Below are positions 45,680 through 59,033 of a stretch of 64,000 nt of DNA, piece by piece. The notes beneath the pieces are model-generated. The model did not search any database and was not told the origin of the DNA. It worked only from the letters and a program-made list of their open reading frames with translations. Made by a program: the position numbers and the translations under genes. Each line of letters begins with the position of its first letter. The stretch's first letter is position 1. The DNA is from Blasia pusilla (lineage: Eukaryota > Marchantiophyta > Marchantiopsida > Blasiales), in contig CM114273.1 of the NCBI GenBank assembly GCA_050084515.1, positions 25,916,001 through 25,980,000 on the forward strand, read 5' to 3'.

Positions 45680-48600
45680 AATGGATATTAGCCATCTTGA
45701 TAGAATCCATGCACACGACTACAAGTTGTGGCAAAGGGAATGTGCGAAGTGTCGTACATTGGGAAGGAAGAGGGCTCGATGCCCTTGTACTAAGTGTAAG
45801 GGTGGGACTTCCTTGGGATTGGGCAAGGTAGAAGAGCATTTGAGGAAAAATGGGAGATCTCATCTATGTAGAGTCCCAAAAAGTAGGGAAGAGTGGGACT
45901 CAGCAGACGAGGAGTGGTTGGCACATGAAGAGAGCAGTGAGAAGGAGCAACGTGAACACATCATAAAATCGAAGCAGGTTCCTACTTTCTCTCAACATGA
46001 AAATCCCAGTTAGGATGTTGATAGTGATGTTCCTCAAATGCTCCATGATATATTTAGAGAGTATGATCAGATCCATGATGAGGATGACATCATTGAAGAG
46101 GAAAGGGTTGAGAATCTGAATTCTAACGCCACATATGATCCCAGTATGGAGTCTAATTTCTATGACCTGACATCAGCATGCAAGCCTCTCTTCACGAGAG
46201 CTAAGACATCCTTACTTGCTTTTGTCATGCTCATTTTCAATATTGGTGCTACCCACAGCATTCCCAACATTGCAATTGATGAGATTTTGAAAATTTTACG
46301 TAAGATGGTACTCCCATCTAATAATCTTGTGCCGCCATCATACTATGCAGCAAATAAACTTATCAGTAAGCTTGGTATGAGCTACAACTCTATCCATGCA
46401 TGTCCTAGAGTATGTGTTCTCTTTCGTGGGGACTTGGAAGAGAAAGATACATGCCCAAAGTGTGGAAATTATAGGTTTAAGCAAGTAGGAAGGTCTTTGG
46501 TACCAAACAAGGTATTAAGACACTTCCCTACTATCCCTAGGATGCAGCATATGTATAGATGCACGGATTTGTCAGAGTTATTGACTTGGTCTTTTGATAA
46601 CAAAAGCAAAGATGGCATGGTTAGACATGCAGGAGACAACAAGGCTTGAGATCATATCGATCGTTTGTATCCTGATTTTGCAATGGAGAGTAGAAATTGG
46701 AGGTTTGGTTTAGCACTTGATGGTGTGAATCCATATTTCGATAAGGCTAGTTCATGGTCGACATGGCCAATCCTATTAGTGAACTATAACCTTCCACCTT
46801 GGCTTCAAACAAAGAAGTTCTTTGTCATGTTGGCTTTAATCATTCCTGGTAAGGAGAGTGTGAATGGAGAGAATATCAACACATACCTAGCTCTCTTAGT
46901 GGATGAGTCTAAGGAGTTGTGGAATGGGGTAGATTTCATTGATGTCTTAAGACCTTTGGGAGAGATGGAGTTCAAGTTTAGAGCCATGATCTTGTGTACT
47001 ATAAATGATTATCCAGCATATGGCACAATCTCAGGGCAAAGCCATGGTGGAAAACTTGCATGTACAAAATGTGGACCTTACGTGGATTCAGACTTCTCTA
47101 AGAAATGCGGGAAGCCTATTTTTGGTTGTCATCGTAGACACCTTCTATTAGATCATGCATGGAGAGGAAGAGCTTATGGCTCCCAATTCAATGGCTTAGG
47201 GGAATCTAGAGTAGCACCTCATAGGGTTACAACTGATGACATTCTAAGATGGGCCGAGGAAAAAAAAAATATGAGGAGCATGGGGACGAGATGATGCTCC
47301 TAATGATCCTTACAAGAGAACAAGGGTGAAGAGGCAAAGTCTTTTGTTTGATTTGCCATATTGGAGAGTATCCACTTTATCCATTTATATTTGCAAAAGT
47401 TCATATTATGTTTTTTTGTGAAGTTTAGTTCTCATGCTGGAATCTAATTTCCTTAACATAAGATTAGCATATTCTTATTTGACATACATTAGATGTTATG
47501 CAGATGGAAAAAAACATATGTGAGAACATGGTGAAGACTCTGCTTGGTATGAAGGACACAGTGAAGTGTAGAAGAGATATGGAAGCTTGTGGAATTCGAC
47601 CTCACTTGTGGTTACAACCACATCCAAGTAGGGCTCGAGGACTAGTGAAACCTCAATGTGATTATGTTTTATCACCTCAAGATTTGAGCATATTCCTATC
47701 TAGTATTGAGTCTTTGAAAGTGCCAACATGGTATAGTGGGGAGTTAAGGAAACATGTGGTGAAACAAAAATTGGGTAATATGAAGTCACATGATTATTAT
47801 GTGCTCATTCACCAAATCCTTCCTTTTGCCCTTCGCAGCCTTATGAAGGAGTCAGTCTGCTCTACTGTCATGCGCTTGAGCAAGATATTTAGGTCATTAT
47901 GTTGTTAAGTGTATGATCCTACATCTTATGAACAGTTGCATCAAGATGCATCCATAATCATGTGTCTCTTAGAGATGCATTTTCCACCATCCTTTTTTGA
48001 TGTGATGATACATCTCTTAATCCATGTAATCGAAGAATTGGATATATGTGGGCCATTAGCTTGCCGATGGATGTATCCGATGGAAATATACATGGGTACT
48101 TTGAAAAAATATGTGAGATCTAAAGCTCGTCCTGAGGGATGCATGGCCGAGGGGTATGTCAAAGATGAAGCATTGGGATTTGTGACTGAGTATATGAAGA
48201 GATTTGAGCATGTGAGGACCCGTATTTGGGATGACATTGAAGAAGAAGGAGTTGGAGATGAGAAGTTGGAAGGTGTAGGACACAAAGTTTGATTATCTGG
48301 AGAGATGCTACTCTTGGCACACCACTATGTCTTACATAATACCGAGGCCATGGTTGTATGGCACAGGTACATTTTCAATCAGTCACCTCATTCTCCAAGT
48401 ATAATCAACTTTTATCCTAAATCCTGCTATTTTTTCTAACGTTCAAGGCCACCCTATTTATTGGTGATGTTATTTTCTTCCTTCCAGGAAATATGAAAGG
48501 GAGAGGGCATCAATTCCTTTCCAAGAGTGGATTCGACCAGCCATCCTTCAAGATGCTAGGGAGAATGATGGGAAGGTGGATGAAGAGGCATTGGCCTTGT

Positions 48601-49283
48601 CAACCCCTCCGCAACCCAAAGTAAAATCATATAAGTTTATGAAGGATTATGGAAATCACTTCAGAGTAGAGGGAGAGGGTGGAAGGAATGTATATTAAAC
48701 TTATGATAGTGGAATTGGAGCCATATTTTTGGATGAAGAGTAGGAGGACCAAAATTGTGCCTATTCATATGTAGGAGTCCTAGTTGATATTCTTGCATTT
48801 GATTATGGGATTTTAGAAAGACCTATAATATTAACGAGAGGAAGGTGGGTGAGGGAAGATTGGGAATCTCGCATGCCCTCAATGAAGAGAGATTGTGAAG
48901 GCTTCCTACACGTGAATCTTTGATCTTGTGAGCCAATGGACCACCAACCCTTTATGTTCCCATCTCAAGTGGAACAAGTTTTCTTTGGAGATGCAAATGA
49001 GGGAAGTGGATGGAAAGTAGTTTTGAGGAAAGAGGCTAGATCTCGTCGGGTGATTTCTGATATCTATGATGGTGGAAACCTAGATCAAGTCCATTCAATT
49101 GGCCTCAATCACCTAGAAGCCATGCCCCATAGGATACCACCAGAAAATACTATCGGTGCCATAGAGCTTATAGATGAGGAGCTAGTGATTGCAAATAGAG
49201 ATGTTAACAATGTCCCTATCATCCATGTTTCCACAGAAGTGGTTTTTGAAGATGAAATTACCGAAGGCGATGTAGATCTTTGA
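45680..49283 (+). pseudogene. CACTA transposase (TNP2/Transposase_21 type) with downstream DUF4218/DUF4216-like parts
   Basis: Pieces in order: an N-terminal zinc-like region with CAKCRTLGRKRARCPCTKC; 46038-46649, with CPKCGNYRF; 46665-47294, with the family core GLALDGVNPYFD, WPILLVNYNLPPWL, LIIPGKESVNG and CTINDYPAYGTISG; 47498-48292, with MKSHDYYVLIHQILPFALR and FFDVMIHLLIHVIEELDICGP (DUF4218-like); and 48936-49283, with PFMFPSQVEQVFF (DUF4216-like). This is the normal order for En/Spm transposases of plants. Stops at 46011-46013, 46647-46649, 47292-47294 and 47906-47908 and missing linkers show decay, though some gaps (47295-47497, 48293-48490) may be introns. Confidence 0.85.
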
Positions 49284-50142
49284 TTACAGTGTAGTATCTA
49301 ACATATTGTAAATTGCCCTATATGTCTTGCTTTAAGTATTGAGTTTGAAGTATAAGCTATGGTATATCAAGTCTAGACTATATTGAGTATCAAATTTTTG
49401 CATTTGAGTATCTACCTTGTATTGAGTCCTAAATGAGCTCCTAGACAGATATTTTCCAGTAGAAACATTCTGAATGGCATTCCAAGCCATACCCGATAGC
49501 ACATTAGATGGTCAAGGGGGGGCTCGGTCAGACCTTGAGGCCATTCTTGCTTCTGAAGGCTTGTGTGATAGTAGAGGGGAACTTCCTGATGGGAAGAACC
49601 ATCAGGTTTGGTTGGTGAAATAGAGACGTCTGAAAAGCAAGAGTGAGATATATGTTTGTGGCATGTACCTACATGATGATAGACATGATGAGAGTTGGGA
49701 ACCCTATCCGAGCGCAGTAAAGGAGAGTGCATGTCATGTGGATACAATGAATCCCAATGTGTGCATTAATTTTGATGAGCTCCATGGAGTTGGAGATGTA
49801 AATGGAGAAGAGGTTGAGAGAGGGGAGCTTGAATTAGCCAAGAAAACAAGTGGAGAGAATGATGAGAGGGTTAGATCTGCATTTTTGGTTGGAGATAGGA
49901 GTGTAGACTCTCTTATACCTCTAAGAAGTTATGAGAAACTTCATAGAAAATCCATGGAAAACACTCATGGTAGTATGGGGAAAACTATGGAAGACCGTAA
50001 GTCAATCATGGTTATCAACCCAAATAGTTGTTCAAGTGTATATAGAGAAATTAGCTTAGTAGCTATTCCACATACAAGTACCTCTAAGAAGGACCTTGAT
50101 TGCAGCGATAAAGTTTTGGCTTATGATTTGAGTTCAGAAGGG
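49284..50142 (+). other. 3' part of the CACTA element, cut off at E2
   Basis: Contains an open stretch at 49663-50142 encoding an acidic, unfamiliar segment that runs into the E2 LTR. No CACTA right terminus (TAGTG) is found before the LTR end at 50143, so the element is truncated here. Confidence 0.4.
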
Positions 50143-50784
50143 TGTCGTGTGCATACACATCCTTACACAACATACATCGCTATCACCCAACATACACACA
50201 CAAACATGCACGATCCCATGCTAACTCATGGCATCCAAACAACGAGACAAGAAGTACCAAAATATCTCCAATAAAATAAGATCAAATCTCTCTCACAACA
50301 CCATAGTTCTCACATGTGTGCACTCTCACATGTCTCTCTCAATATCAAACCAAACCCACTCTCCTAATGAGAGGCTTGGGTTACACACACAAGGCAAGCA
50401 AGCTCTGGTGCCTCATGCCAAGAGGTTCAACAAAGAGAGAATGATCTCTCAAGCTTTCTCTCCTTGAGGTATACCCCTCCCCTCACCCAAGCTCTCTCCA
50501 TGGTAATATATGCTCCCAAGTCACCTCCTTGGCTCTTGACCTGATGTAGGAGGTCAAGGGCCACTTACCAAAAAAAGAAAGTCGATCATATACTCAAAAT
50601 GGTACTTACCTAAAATAGTAAGTTTCTCAACATGACTCCAAATAAGCCGAAACGAAAGGGGAAACATGCTCTCTCAGGTTTTTCGGGGGCCTCCACAGGT
50701 CATCCTTGACCTACTGAGCGTGTCCTACACTACTCACGAAGGCGCTCTACTAGATCTCACCGATCTATCCTAAAAGACGTGATA
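50143..50784 (-). repeat. 3' LTR of E2
   Basis: The core matches E1's LTR in reverse complement (about 50272-50784). The end segment 50143-50270 matches 16700-16816. The terminal CA is retained; the start reads TATCACG instead of TGTCACG. Confidence 0.75.
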
Positions 50785-51096
50785 GCTATTATGTGCATAC
50801 ACATCGCTACACAACATACATCGCTGTCACCAAACACACACACACAAACACGCACGATCCCATGCTTACTCATGGCATCCAAACAACGAGACAAGAAGTA
50901 CCAAAATATCTCCAATCGCCCCCCTAGTTGGTGGTTAGGTCCCTCTAACTCCAAATAGCCATCTATTCTTACCTACCATGACATACATCTCTCAGACGCT
51001 AAGAGAAAGAAGGCAGGGTGCTCATGTGGCCCCACCGTTAGTCTCCTTCTTGTCATCCATGTCACAGACACAAGTCAGAATGTAGAACTACCTACT

Positions 51097-52560
51097 CTAT
51101 GTACATCTGGGATACATCCATCGTCCTTGAGGAACCCTAGTGAGAGATGGCATCAAACATGCCATATGCCATCCTCTCGAACATCCATCACAGACTAGCA
51201 TAGTGGCTCCACCACGGGCGGAAGCACACAATATACACCGCAAGCTTGCAAGAACTATTGCTAAGCTCGGATCAACTATATTGTCAATGTTTGGAAGATG
51301 ATATGGCGCACAGTCATGCACATGGTCCTTCCAAACCCTACCATCGCGTCTTTCTAATAAGAGAACACCGGATGGCAAAACCTCACGCACTCTCAAGATG
51401 GTGCGCCCTGCAGTCACATTCAACGTCGTGGGTGCCGTCTACTGCAAGTAGACATAATCTTCCTAATGAATCCTCCGGATAGTAGGTCGATAACCACCTC
51501 CCCGAATAGTCGCATACCTCAACGTATCCCGATATTGCGCAATTGCCAAGTTCTCAAACGCCATGGGCATCACTCTCCGAAACAACTCATCCCTCTCAGA
51601 ACATGCTCGCATCCATACATCAGGGTCATTAAGGTTCAACACCTCACCAATATCTCAACGAATGGCCGTTGGTAAATTTGGCTCTCGGCCATAAAGCAAC
51701 AAGTACGATGAGAAAGACGCTAAGGATGCTTGCCTGCTGAATCTGTATCCCATCGCCAACCACGGCAATTGAAGGTCCCAATCTCCTAGGTGACCTCTCT
51801 GCAAGCCATCCTTGCGTAGTCCTCTCTTCACTGACTGCACAACTCGCCTTGCTAGTCCATCCGCCTCAGGATGATCTCGCGAAGTAGTGCGATGGTCGAT
51901 CAGTGCCTCATCACACAAGGCCTGAAACTCCCCATGGAACTCTGTACCCTAGTCTGTCAACACCTCACTTGGTGCGCCGTAATGTCTCGATACTCGATCT
52001 AGGAAGGCATACGTAACTCCCTCACTCGCTTTGTCAGGCAATGGAACCAACTCTATCCACTTCAAGAAGTTCTCGACCATCACCAACACATAACAACTAT
52101 GGCGCTCCGTCAAAGGCAAAGGTCTTGCAAAATCCAAACTCCATCTATAACCTAAATCCATGATCGGAAATGGATGCAACTATGGAGACCTACACCGGTG
52201 ACCGGTCGCCCAGGCGCGCATCTCAGGCCGGCGGCGTGAGAGCATTGAACGATGCTCGGACTTGATCACACACCATGCATCAGGCAACAAACTGTTGAAC
52301 GTCAATCTGCATGCCTCACCACCAATATTGGATCTGGAGCAACCTCTACGTTCACTTCACTCCAAAATGACCCAACTCCTCGTGGGCATAACGCACCAAA
52401 CGTGCTCTCTGCAAAGGATGAGGCACTACACGCACTCTATCATCCTCCCATACTTGCAACACATGTGTGCCCTCCCACCAGAACCGTCGGGCTCGTTGTA
52501 GGATCCGATCCTGCTCTCTCGAACCCACTGTGCTCGCGACGCTGCTAGTACGCAGGAACT
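51097..52560 (-). pseudogene. Integrase with PHD finger (E2)
   Basis: Contains RLVRYAHEELGHFGVK (HHCC region), WSLDFARPLP, the EVLTD block and an ADGLARRVVQSVKR segment. At the C-terminus the PHD finger has CILC, VCDGC, HMAC and YPRC. All zinc ligands except one Cys (Tyr here) are present; E1 retains that Cys but lacks another. The integrase is broken into several frames (51655-51918, 51949-52179 and others). Confidence 0.8.
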
Positions 52561-52899
52561 CCAAGACAACTCCATCGTCGTGAATATCTCGGCCACCTAT
52601 CGTCTCCTCACCGCCCTCTGGATCCAAGGACTCTCCATCAGACCTTGCCATCAAAGTCTCCGCAATCTGGCTCTCCATAGCCAACAAGCCCAAATATGCT
52701 GACGCGTGCCATCATGGCACCAACTCCTCATCACTCTCACCATACCAACGAGCTCAAGTCGCATCTCGTTGACTCAGGCATGGGTTATGGCTCAAACCAT
52801 CTGCATCGTGGTTGAGCGTCCTAGGTCTATGCACCACCTGGAAGTCATACTCTTGGAACAAAAGAGCCCACCTCGCAAGCTTCCCTATAAGCTTGTCGG

Positions 52900-54250
52900 A
52901 CTCCATCAACCACTTAAGTGGCTAATGATCAGTAATGATGGTAAAGGGATTGCCAAATAGAGAACATCTGAAATGTGCAACAGCCCATAATGTAGTCAAA
53001 CACTTATCTTCATACAAGCTATACTTCGCGTCTGCAGCGTTGTTCGAGCGACTAGCATAAGCCACCACGAACTCTCTACCATCATCGTCATGCTGGATGA
53101 GCACGGCTCCAAGCCCCAACATGCTCCAATCGGTATGCAACTAGAAAGGACGACCCTTGATCGGTCTCCTCAATATGGGCGCGGACGTCAATCTGTCCTT
53201 GAGCATCTCTCTTGCTCATCCCCCCAGTGCCACTCTTGATCCAACTTTGTCATCTATGTTAGCAGCTTTGCAATTGAACTGAAACCCTTGACGTACCATA
53301 AATAGAAGTTTGCCAATCCCATGAATGCACAAACTCAACTAACATGTGTAGGGCATGGAATGCATGAAATAGCCTCTACCTTCGTCTGTTGCACACCAAG
53401 GCCCCCAGGATATATCATATGACCCAAGTACTCAATCTGGTCATAGAAGAACTTGCACTTGCCTGGATATAGCTTCAGTCCATGTAAGTGCAATTGTCGA
53501 AACACCTCCTCTAGATGTTGCTCGTGCTCCTCAACCGTGGCGCTAAAGACTATGATGTCATTAATATAACCTAGCAAAATCCAGACCTGCCAAGATCCTA
53601 TCCAGGACCCTTTGAAACTCAGCTGGGGCGTTCTTTAACGAGAATGGTAAGAACCGCCAGTGGTACAAACAATCCTTCCCGTGAGGATCGATACCCCAAA
53701 ATGTCGTCTTCTGCCTATCCTCCAATCTGATAGGAAGTTGATGGTATCCGGCTCAAAAATCCAATGAATTGAAGACCTTTGTAGCCCAATCGCATCAAAG
53801 ATATCCCAGGGGTGGGCATGGCATACCTATTGACCTTTGTCTGCCGATTGATAGGTCGGTAATCTCCACACATTCGCCTATCCATCCAATTGCCATGCAC
53901 ATCCTTCTTGGCGGGCATGACAGTGGCAGATGCATACTCCCCTTGCGACATCTCCACTACTCCTGCTCCAACCAAGTCCTGGATCCTACTTTGAATGAGA
54001 GCCCTCCCCATGTCACTATACCTATAGGGTCGTTGGAAGATCGGTGTGTCACTCAATAACTCAATGCGGATCCGTGGACCCTTCACTCTACCCAAATCAT
54101 GCATACTAAATGAAAAACAACTCCTATAACTCCTAAGGAACTGGTGTATCGGACCCCACTCTCCTCTTGTCAACTTAGGGCCCATATGTGGCTCCCAAGT
54201 CTCCATCATGACTACGATAAGACTCTCCGGCGCGGATGTCGGTGGTTGCT
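52900..54250 (-). pseudogene. Reverse transcriptase and RNase H (E2)
   Basis: Retains the RT core lost from E1. 54209-53715 carries the Ty3-type start (RPYRYSDMGRALIQSRIQDL, then MCGDYRPINRQT). 53577-53335 carries the catalytic box as GYINDIIVFSATVEEH, where the family norm is Y(L/V)DD; the first Asp of the pair is Asn here. RNase H follows (MHTDWSMLGLGAVLIQHDDD). The segments are in different frames. Confidence 0.8.
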
Positions 54251-54519
54251 ATGGTGCAACCCCGTCTCAGACAATAGAACTCCCATCTCCACGTGCAGTA
54301 TGCGGAACCACGCTCAATGCTATGGCTATTATCTCTTGGCGTACTTTCAAAACATCCCAAGAAGTCCAAGGATGTCTCTCCTGATCACCCTTGGTGTGTC
54401 GATCTCCTTGGGTCTCGTCCCCAACCACTGCCTCAACCGTCTCGATAGGCACGGGGCTCAGCAATGCAACATATGTGATCCATTGCATCCTCAAATAACG
54501 CTGCTCAGCTAGTCCTAAG

Positions 54520-55475
54520 GTGAAAATCCATGTCAAGTAGTTTAGGTCCATCGCCTGACCTAAGACATGATGTCGTGATGCCTCCGATTGTGACGGTATT
54601 GCCGTCAGTCCTATGGGGAATCCCATCCCTCGCTCTTGCTCATCAACATTGGGCTCCACCAACCTCTGTACCTGGTCATCCCAAACCAAGCAAGGTCCGG
54701 CCTCCTTGAATGCATAGGAAGCGGGAAAACTCACCAATGTGGGAAAGGCCGCTTGTGGCATGCCAATCCTGTTGACCACAGTCAACGGCGGTCGATCATC
54801 GTGCCTCACTACCTATGATCGACGGTCCGGATCCAATATAGAATCCACCAACAAATCGGAGGGACGCTCCACTCTTGCATTAGCCCTCTACGATACCTCA
54901 TGTGGTACCAAGTTGGTCCACCAAAGACGCGGGCAATATGTTCATGGACCCACACTCGCTGCATCTAACAACACTGCTAGGCCGATCCATGCGCGCACCT
55001 GATGTGCACTCGTCACCACGCGGGACCTCGAATCGCCCAAAATTGGCACATTCTCCAAAATGTATGGCGGAGAATGAGACTGATGCTCTTTTAAATGTCG
55101 CAAGATCCGCATCATCTCTCAAAACAACATGGACCGAGTGTTAGCTAACCCGCTACCTCGTCCAACACTCGATTGGCCTTGACACAGCCAACCAGAAATG
55201 ACCAAGTCTATGGTACCTACCCGCTCCAAGTCCTGCGCCCCAAACACTGAAATGTCCCTTAGTAGGGAACTCTGGTAATCCTGAATGGCGGACGCAGACA
55301 ACAAGTCGGGAAAACAGAGGCATAACAACGCCACATGGTGAAGTGAAGCCCGCCTTGCAATATCATCAATCTCCACCTATAGGTACTGTTGCACGCGCAC
55401 TCCAGTGTGCAAAATAGCAGCTAACCCAGTGCAGATCCCTCCAAAGAGATCCAACACGCGAATACCCTTCTCTGG
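54520..55475 (-). pseudogene. C5-cytosine DNA methyltransferase domain (E2)
   Basis: Motif I is intact (RVLDLFGGICTGLAAIL), followed by the region CLCFPDLLSASAIQDYQSS. Motif IV reads VISGWLCQGQSS: Cys is kept but the preceding Pro is Leu, consistent with CCG to CTG. The middle (motifs VI-VIII) is damaged. The late motif segment SHHVLGQAMDLNYLTWI lies near 54530. It aligns with E1 over its recognisable length, confirming that the domain belongs to the family and is not a chance insertion in one copy. Confidence 0.8.
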
Positions 55476-57278
55476 GATGCACCACACAATCGGGGTGGTG
55501 TCCACAGGGGTCATAGCAGCACTCCTACCTACATGGGGTTCCTCTGACCCGTCACACTCTAATGCAAATGTTTCGCTCCACGCGGTCTGCACATGCTCAG
55601 TGGCTAAGCATCGAAGCTCCTCAGTGGAGCCCCACAACGGAACCTCTCCTCCACGAGCTGATGCGGCTACCATGACACTCCTCTCCATAGAAATGTCAAG
55701 AACAGGAGTATCCTCTGCATGGACATGTCCCTCAATCAAATCACTAGGCCAAGTGATGGCACTGCTAAATGCTGCTAAGGTCGCCATCTCTCCTGGCCGT
55801 TGCTCGATCACTGCACCTGTCAATCGAATGGGTAATGAGCTAAGGCGCCCATCACCTGATTGCCATCCAAGTATGTAGGAGGCTGACTCCTCCCAATAAT
55901 TAAGTGAAAACCCCATCGGGTATAACACTGCTCCACCAACCAACACGTCGTAGGACTCTGCATCAGTCACTATTGCCTTGGCGCGCACCACGGACTCATT
56001 TGTAGGATGTCCCAGGCGAATCCTCACCACGACCTCCTGTCGGGTGATATACTATGTGGTACTCGCTCCACCCAAGAATGTATGTATCCGGAATGGACAA
56101 CGCTCCACATCGGCTCTCGTCAAGCCCAATCCTCTGAATGACGCTTTCCCCAACATCAGGGGTTGCGCTCGTGAATCCAACAAGACGCGCTGCGGACTAA
56201 GAGCTCTACCTCCAGGACTCCCCAACTGGAAGACCTCTCCTCGGTTATCCAGCAACACAACACCAAGAGAAACTATGGAACCCTCTATCGCGGGTCTAGC
56301 GGGAATCTCTGCCATCCTAGCAGCCACAGCCTGCCATGAATCTGACGTGGACGGCTCAAGCATCCGCTCCAAGGGCAGGTCCATCACCTCCTCTGCAATC
56401 ACCTCTGAACGTGATGCAGGAACTCCAACTCCACGGTCACACAGTGTAGCGGCCAGTCGAAAAACCTCGGCAGACGTACCTCCCAACGTCATAACATTGG
56501 AAGCAAAAAATAAAGGAGCGCGGTACACAAGGATGGCCGCCCCCAACAACGTGCTCGACACATGCCCCTCCTGAGCATCAACAATAGGAGTTGTCGCACT
56601 CGCTTCTCCCATAACCCTCCGTGTCTCCACACCAACAACATCACAAACTCTCCACGAACTCTGATCAAGACCTATTGATGGGGTCTTCATCACCTCAGAC
56701 AACGTGAAAGACTGAGGAAGCCTAGTCTGTTTCCTCGCTTCCCCTCGCTGTGGATCCCACTCTATGGCTGCTCCACGCGTTACAACTGAGGCGGCCTCCA
56801 TTTGGGCAACCCCACACATCCAACCAGGATCCTCCATGTCTCTGACTACTCCATATGATGTCGATGCCAAGGATCCGGCATCGGATAACCTCAATGCCAT
56901 AGTGGCAATCTGCTCCTGTAGCTGATGTATCTGAGCACCCATCCTAGCCTCACGCCCGACATCTCCCTCGATGCATGTAGGTGGTGGGACTCTTCCTCCC
57001 CCACGGGCAGCTCCACAACCTTGTCGGGAAAATCCAACTCCTCGTCCCCCAACGGGACCACCTGGTGCACGCCCTCTAACCCCACCCGGACCGGCTACTC
57101 GCTCTGGTGCCCTCTTTGGCCCTGGGTCCGGACATAACTCAGGATGTAAACTGAAACACGTGGCCCATTTTTGACCATACCTCCGACAATAGTCACACTG
57201 ATAACCTCCTGGTGCAGCACCATCTCCTCCAAAAATGATCGTTGATGACAAAGTTCCAAACGGACCACAATACCACAT
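55476..57278 (-). pseudogene. gag C-terminus, linker and protease (E2)
   Basis: One open frame of 408 codons (57278-56052) begins just outside the homology and holds the second zinc knuckle (CDYCRRYGQKWATC), a Gly/Arg-rich linker, and the protease start LLDSRAQPLML, where DSGA is expected. The next frame (56030-55377) continues through the protease C-terminus to the start of the methyltransferase. The first knuckle is absent because of the 5' truncation. Confidence 0.75.
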
Positions 57279-58830
57279 TGGATATATAAGCCTTGCCGAA
57301 AAAAATGAATGTCTGCAATTGCAGTGTGGTTTCCTGGCAACAGCCGCCAGTGTTCATTGCTAACAAATCTCAGCCTCCTTCACCCAAGGTCAGCTCCTCC
57401 ACTTGCACTTCCGAGAATTTAATATTTTCTTAATACTAAAGCTCACAATTCCAACTCCTTCCGCTACGCTATGCTCAACCGGTTTTCTAGCTTATCACCA
57501 TGTACAGGTTTATTTCACACCGTTTTGTATTACTTTCACCGCCAGATTTCATCCATGTGGATCAGCAACCACACTCCCAACGGTGCTTCAATATTTCTCA
57601 TGTTTGCCAAAGCCTTCCTTTAATCAGACAAAACGGGGCCCGCATTCTTGTTAATCTCGACCCTCGCACCAGCACGCACTACCGCTTAGTTCCAAGCCGA
57701 ATTGGCAAGGCTGCCCGGAATGGTCTCCGCGAGGAAACGGAGGGAATAAAGTGCGGGTCAGCCATGCGTCACCGCATGAGTGGAGTAGTCTTCGAATTTC
57801 GGAGAGAACCGGAGGTCGTGCCCTGTAACCACCACGGTATCGCCAGTCCGACCAGTGGACGGAGCACTGAGATATATACACAATTCTAACGCATGTGCGA
57901 AGCTGCCTTTCTTGGCTGGTCGTCTCTCTCTCTCTGTGCCACCTGCGGTTGACAGTCGGTTAGCGGGCGTACGGTTCCGGCGACGGAAGGCTAGGCAGAG
58001 AAATGTGGGGATGGATGCCGCCAAGCGTTGTCATCGTATGCACTAGATCTACGACACGTGGCGACAGAATCCACTGACCGCCGTTCCATCCGCTCAGCTC
58101 GAGAGAGCTCGCGTGCGTCCGGCGATTAGTGGACGTGCACTAGAGAGGAGGAGGAAACTTGGGAAAGGCTTGCATGGCGCGGGGAGACCGGGCTCTGAGG
58201 GTAATGACCGGGATCGCGAGTCCAGCTACACCGGGAAAAACTCGGGAATTTCGGGTTCTCCGCTGAAAGTTCGGGGAAAGTACGGGTGAGAAGTAGGAGT
58301 TTCCCTTGTATAGGAGGTCGGGAAACTGGCGACAGCTGAAAAACCATACGACATGTTCAGAAACCCGGGGAAATGGAGACCCCGCCGAACAGCATACCCG
58401 CACCGGCGGCATGAGTAGAGGGAACCCCGGTGGCGACTGGAGGTACAGGAGCAGACGGAATGGATGGTGCGGAGGATGGGGACTCCGGATCTCCATCCTT
58501 TGCATGTTTGGTCCCTCCACGCAGAACAGGGGATTCTCCTCTTTACAGTAGGCTTCGCCGCAGTCATCCGCTTTCAGGAGCTCCTGTGCGAGGGAATCAG
58601 GATCTGTTATTAGTGTATGCCACTGCAATTTCCCTCGCGGGGTGGCCTGGCCTCCAATGACGACTAGCGTGCAGTTTCTCGTATGATCGTTCGCTCTCTT
58701 GCCTCTATCTGTAAGACCCTTTCGTGTCGGTTTTGTGCTTTGCCCTGATTTTTTTCCTTGTAAGTAATAAGTAATAATAAACTTCAGCGTGCCTCTATTC
58801 TTTCTCCGCCTACTTCTTTGAGGACCTTGT
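57232..58830. other. Unannotated DNA right of E2
   Basis: No transposon or gene is recognised. Open frames at 57500-57889 (plus) and 58140-58835 (minus, 231 codons) have compositions I cannot match to a family and overlap frames on the other strand. It probably is intergenic host DNA and part of the mL41 upstream region. Confidence 0.35.
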
Positions 58831-59033
58831 GGCATTGGAGATTAGATGGGAGGGTTTCTCGCTGTGGAGTGAAATCTCGATATACCTTGTCAAGCTGCCA
58901 CAATTGTTGTGTAGGCTTTTTGGACGATCTTCATACGCAAGCATTCTATGCCGTGTCTCTGTAGAAATTTCTCCCGAGCTGTTGCTGTTGTGCTTGATTT
59001 CCGAATATTGAATGTGAGTTGGAGAAACTCGGT
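58831..59033 (+). repeat. Diverged partial copy of the 412-bp segment
   Basis: Aligns with 59515-59728 over about 200 bp with many differences. Shared blocks include gctgtggagtgaaatct, tgtcaagctgccac and ttgtgcttgattt. Same orientation as the copy at 59365. Confidence 0.65.

Larger units (their letters stand above)
50143..57231 (-). mobile_element. Ty3/gypsy retrotransposon E2, same family as E1, 5'-truncated
   Basis: Minus-strand relative of E1 with the same order: second zinc knuckle, protease, DNA methyltransferase, RT, RNase H, integrase, PHD finger, polypurine tract and LTR. The 3' end is complete (LTR ends in ...CGACA at 50143). Similarity to E1 stops abruptly at about 57231, between the two zinc knuckles, so 5' LTR, leader and most of gag are gone. 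Confidence 0.85.

Noticed and set aside
58140-58835. A 231-codon minus-strand gene
   Set aside because: The composition is Pro/Ser/Arg-rich, there is no domain, opposing frames overlap it, and it lies in the upstream region of mL41. Kept only as an unannotated stretch.
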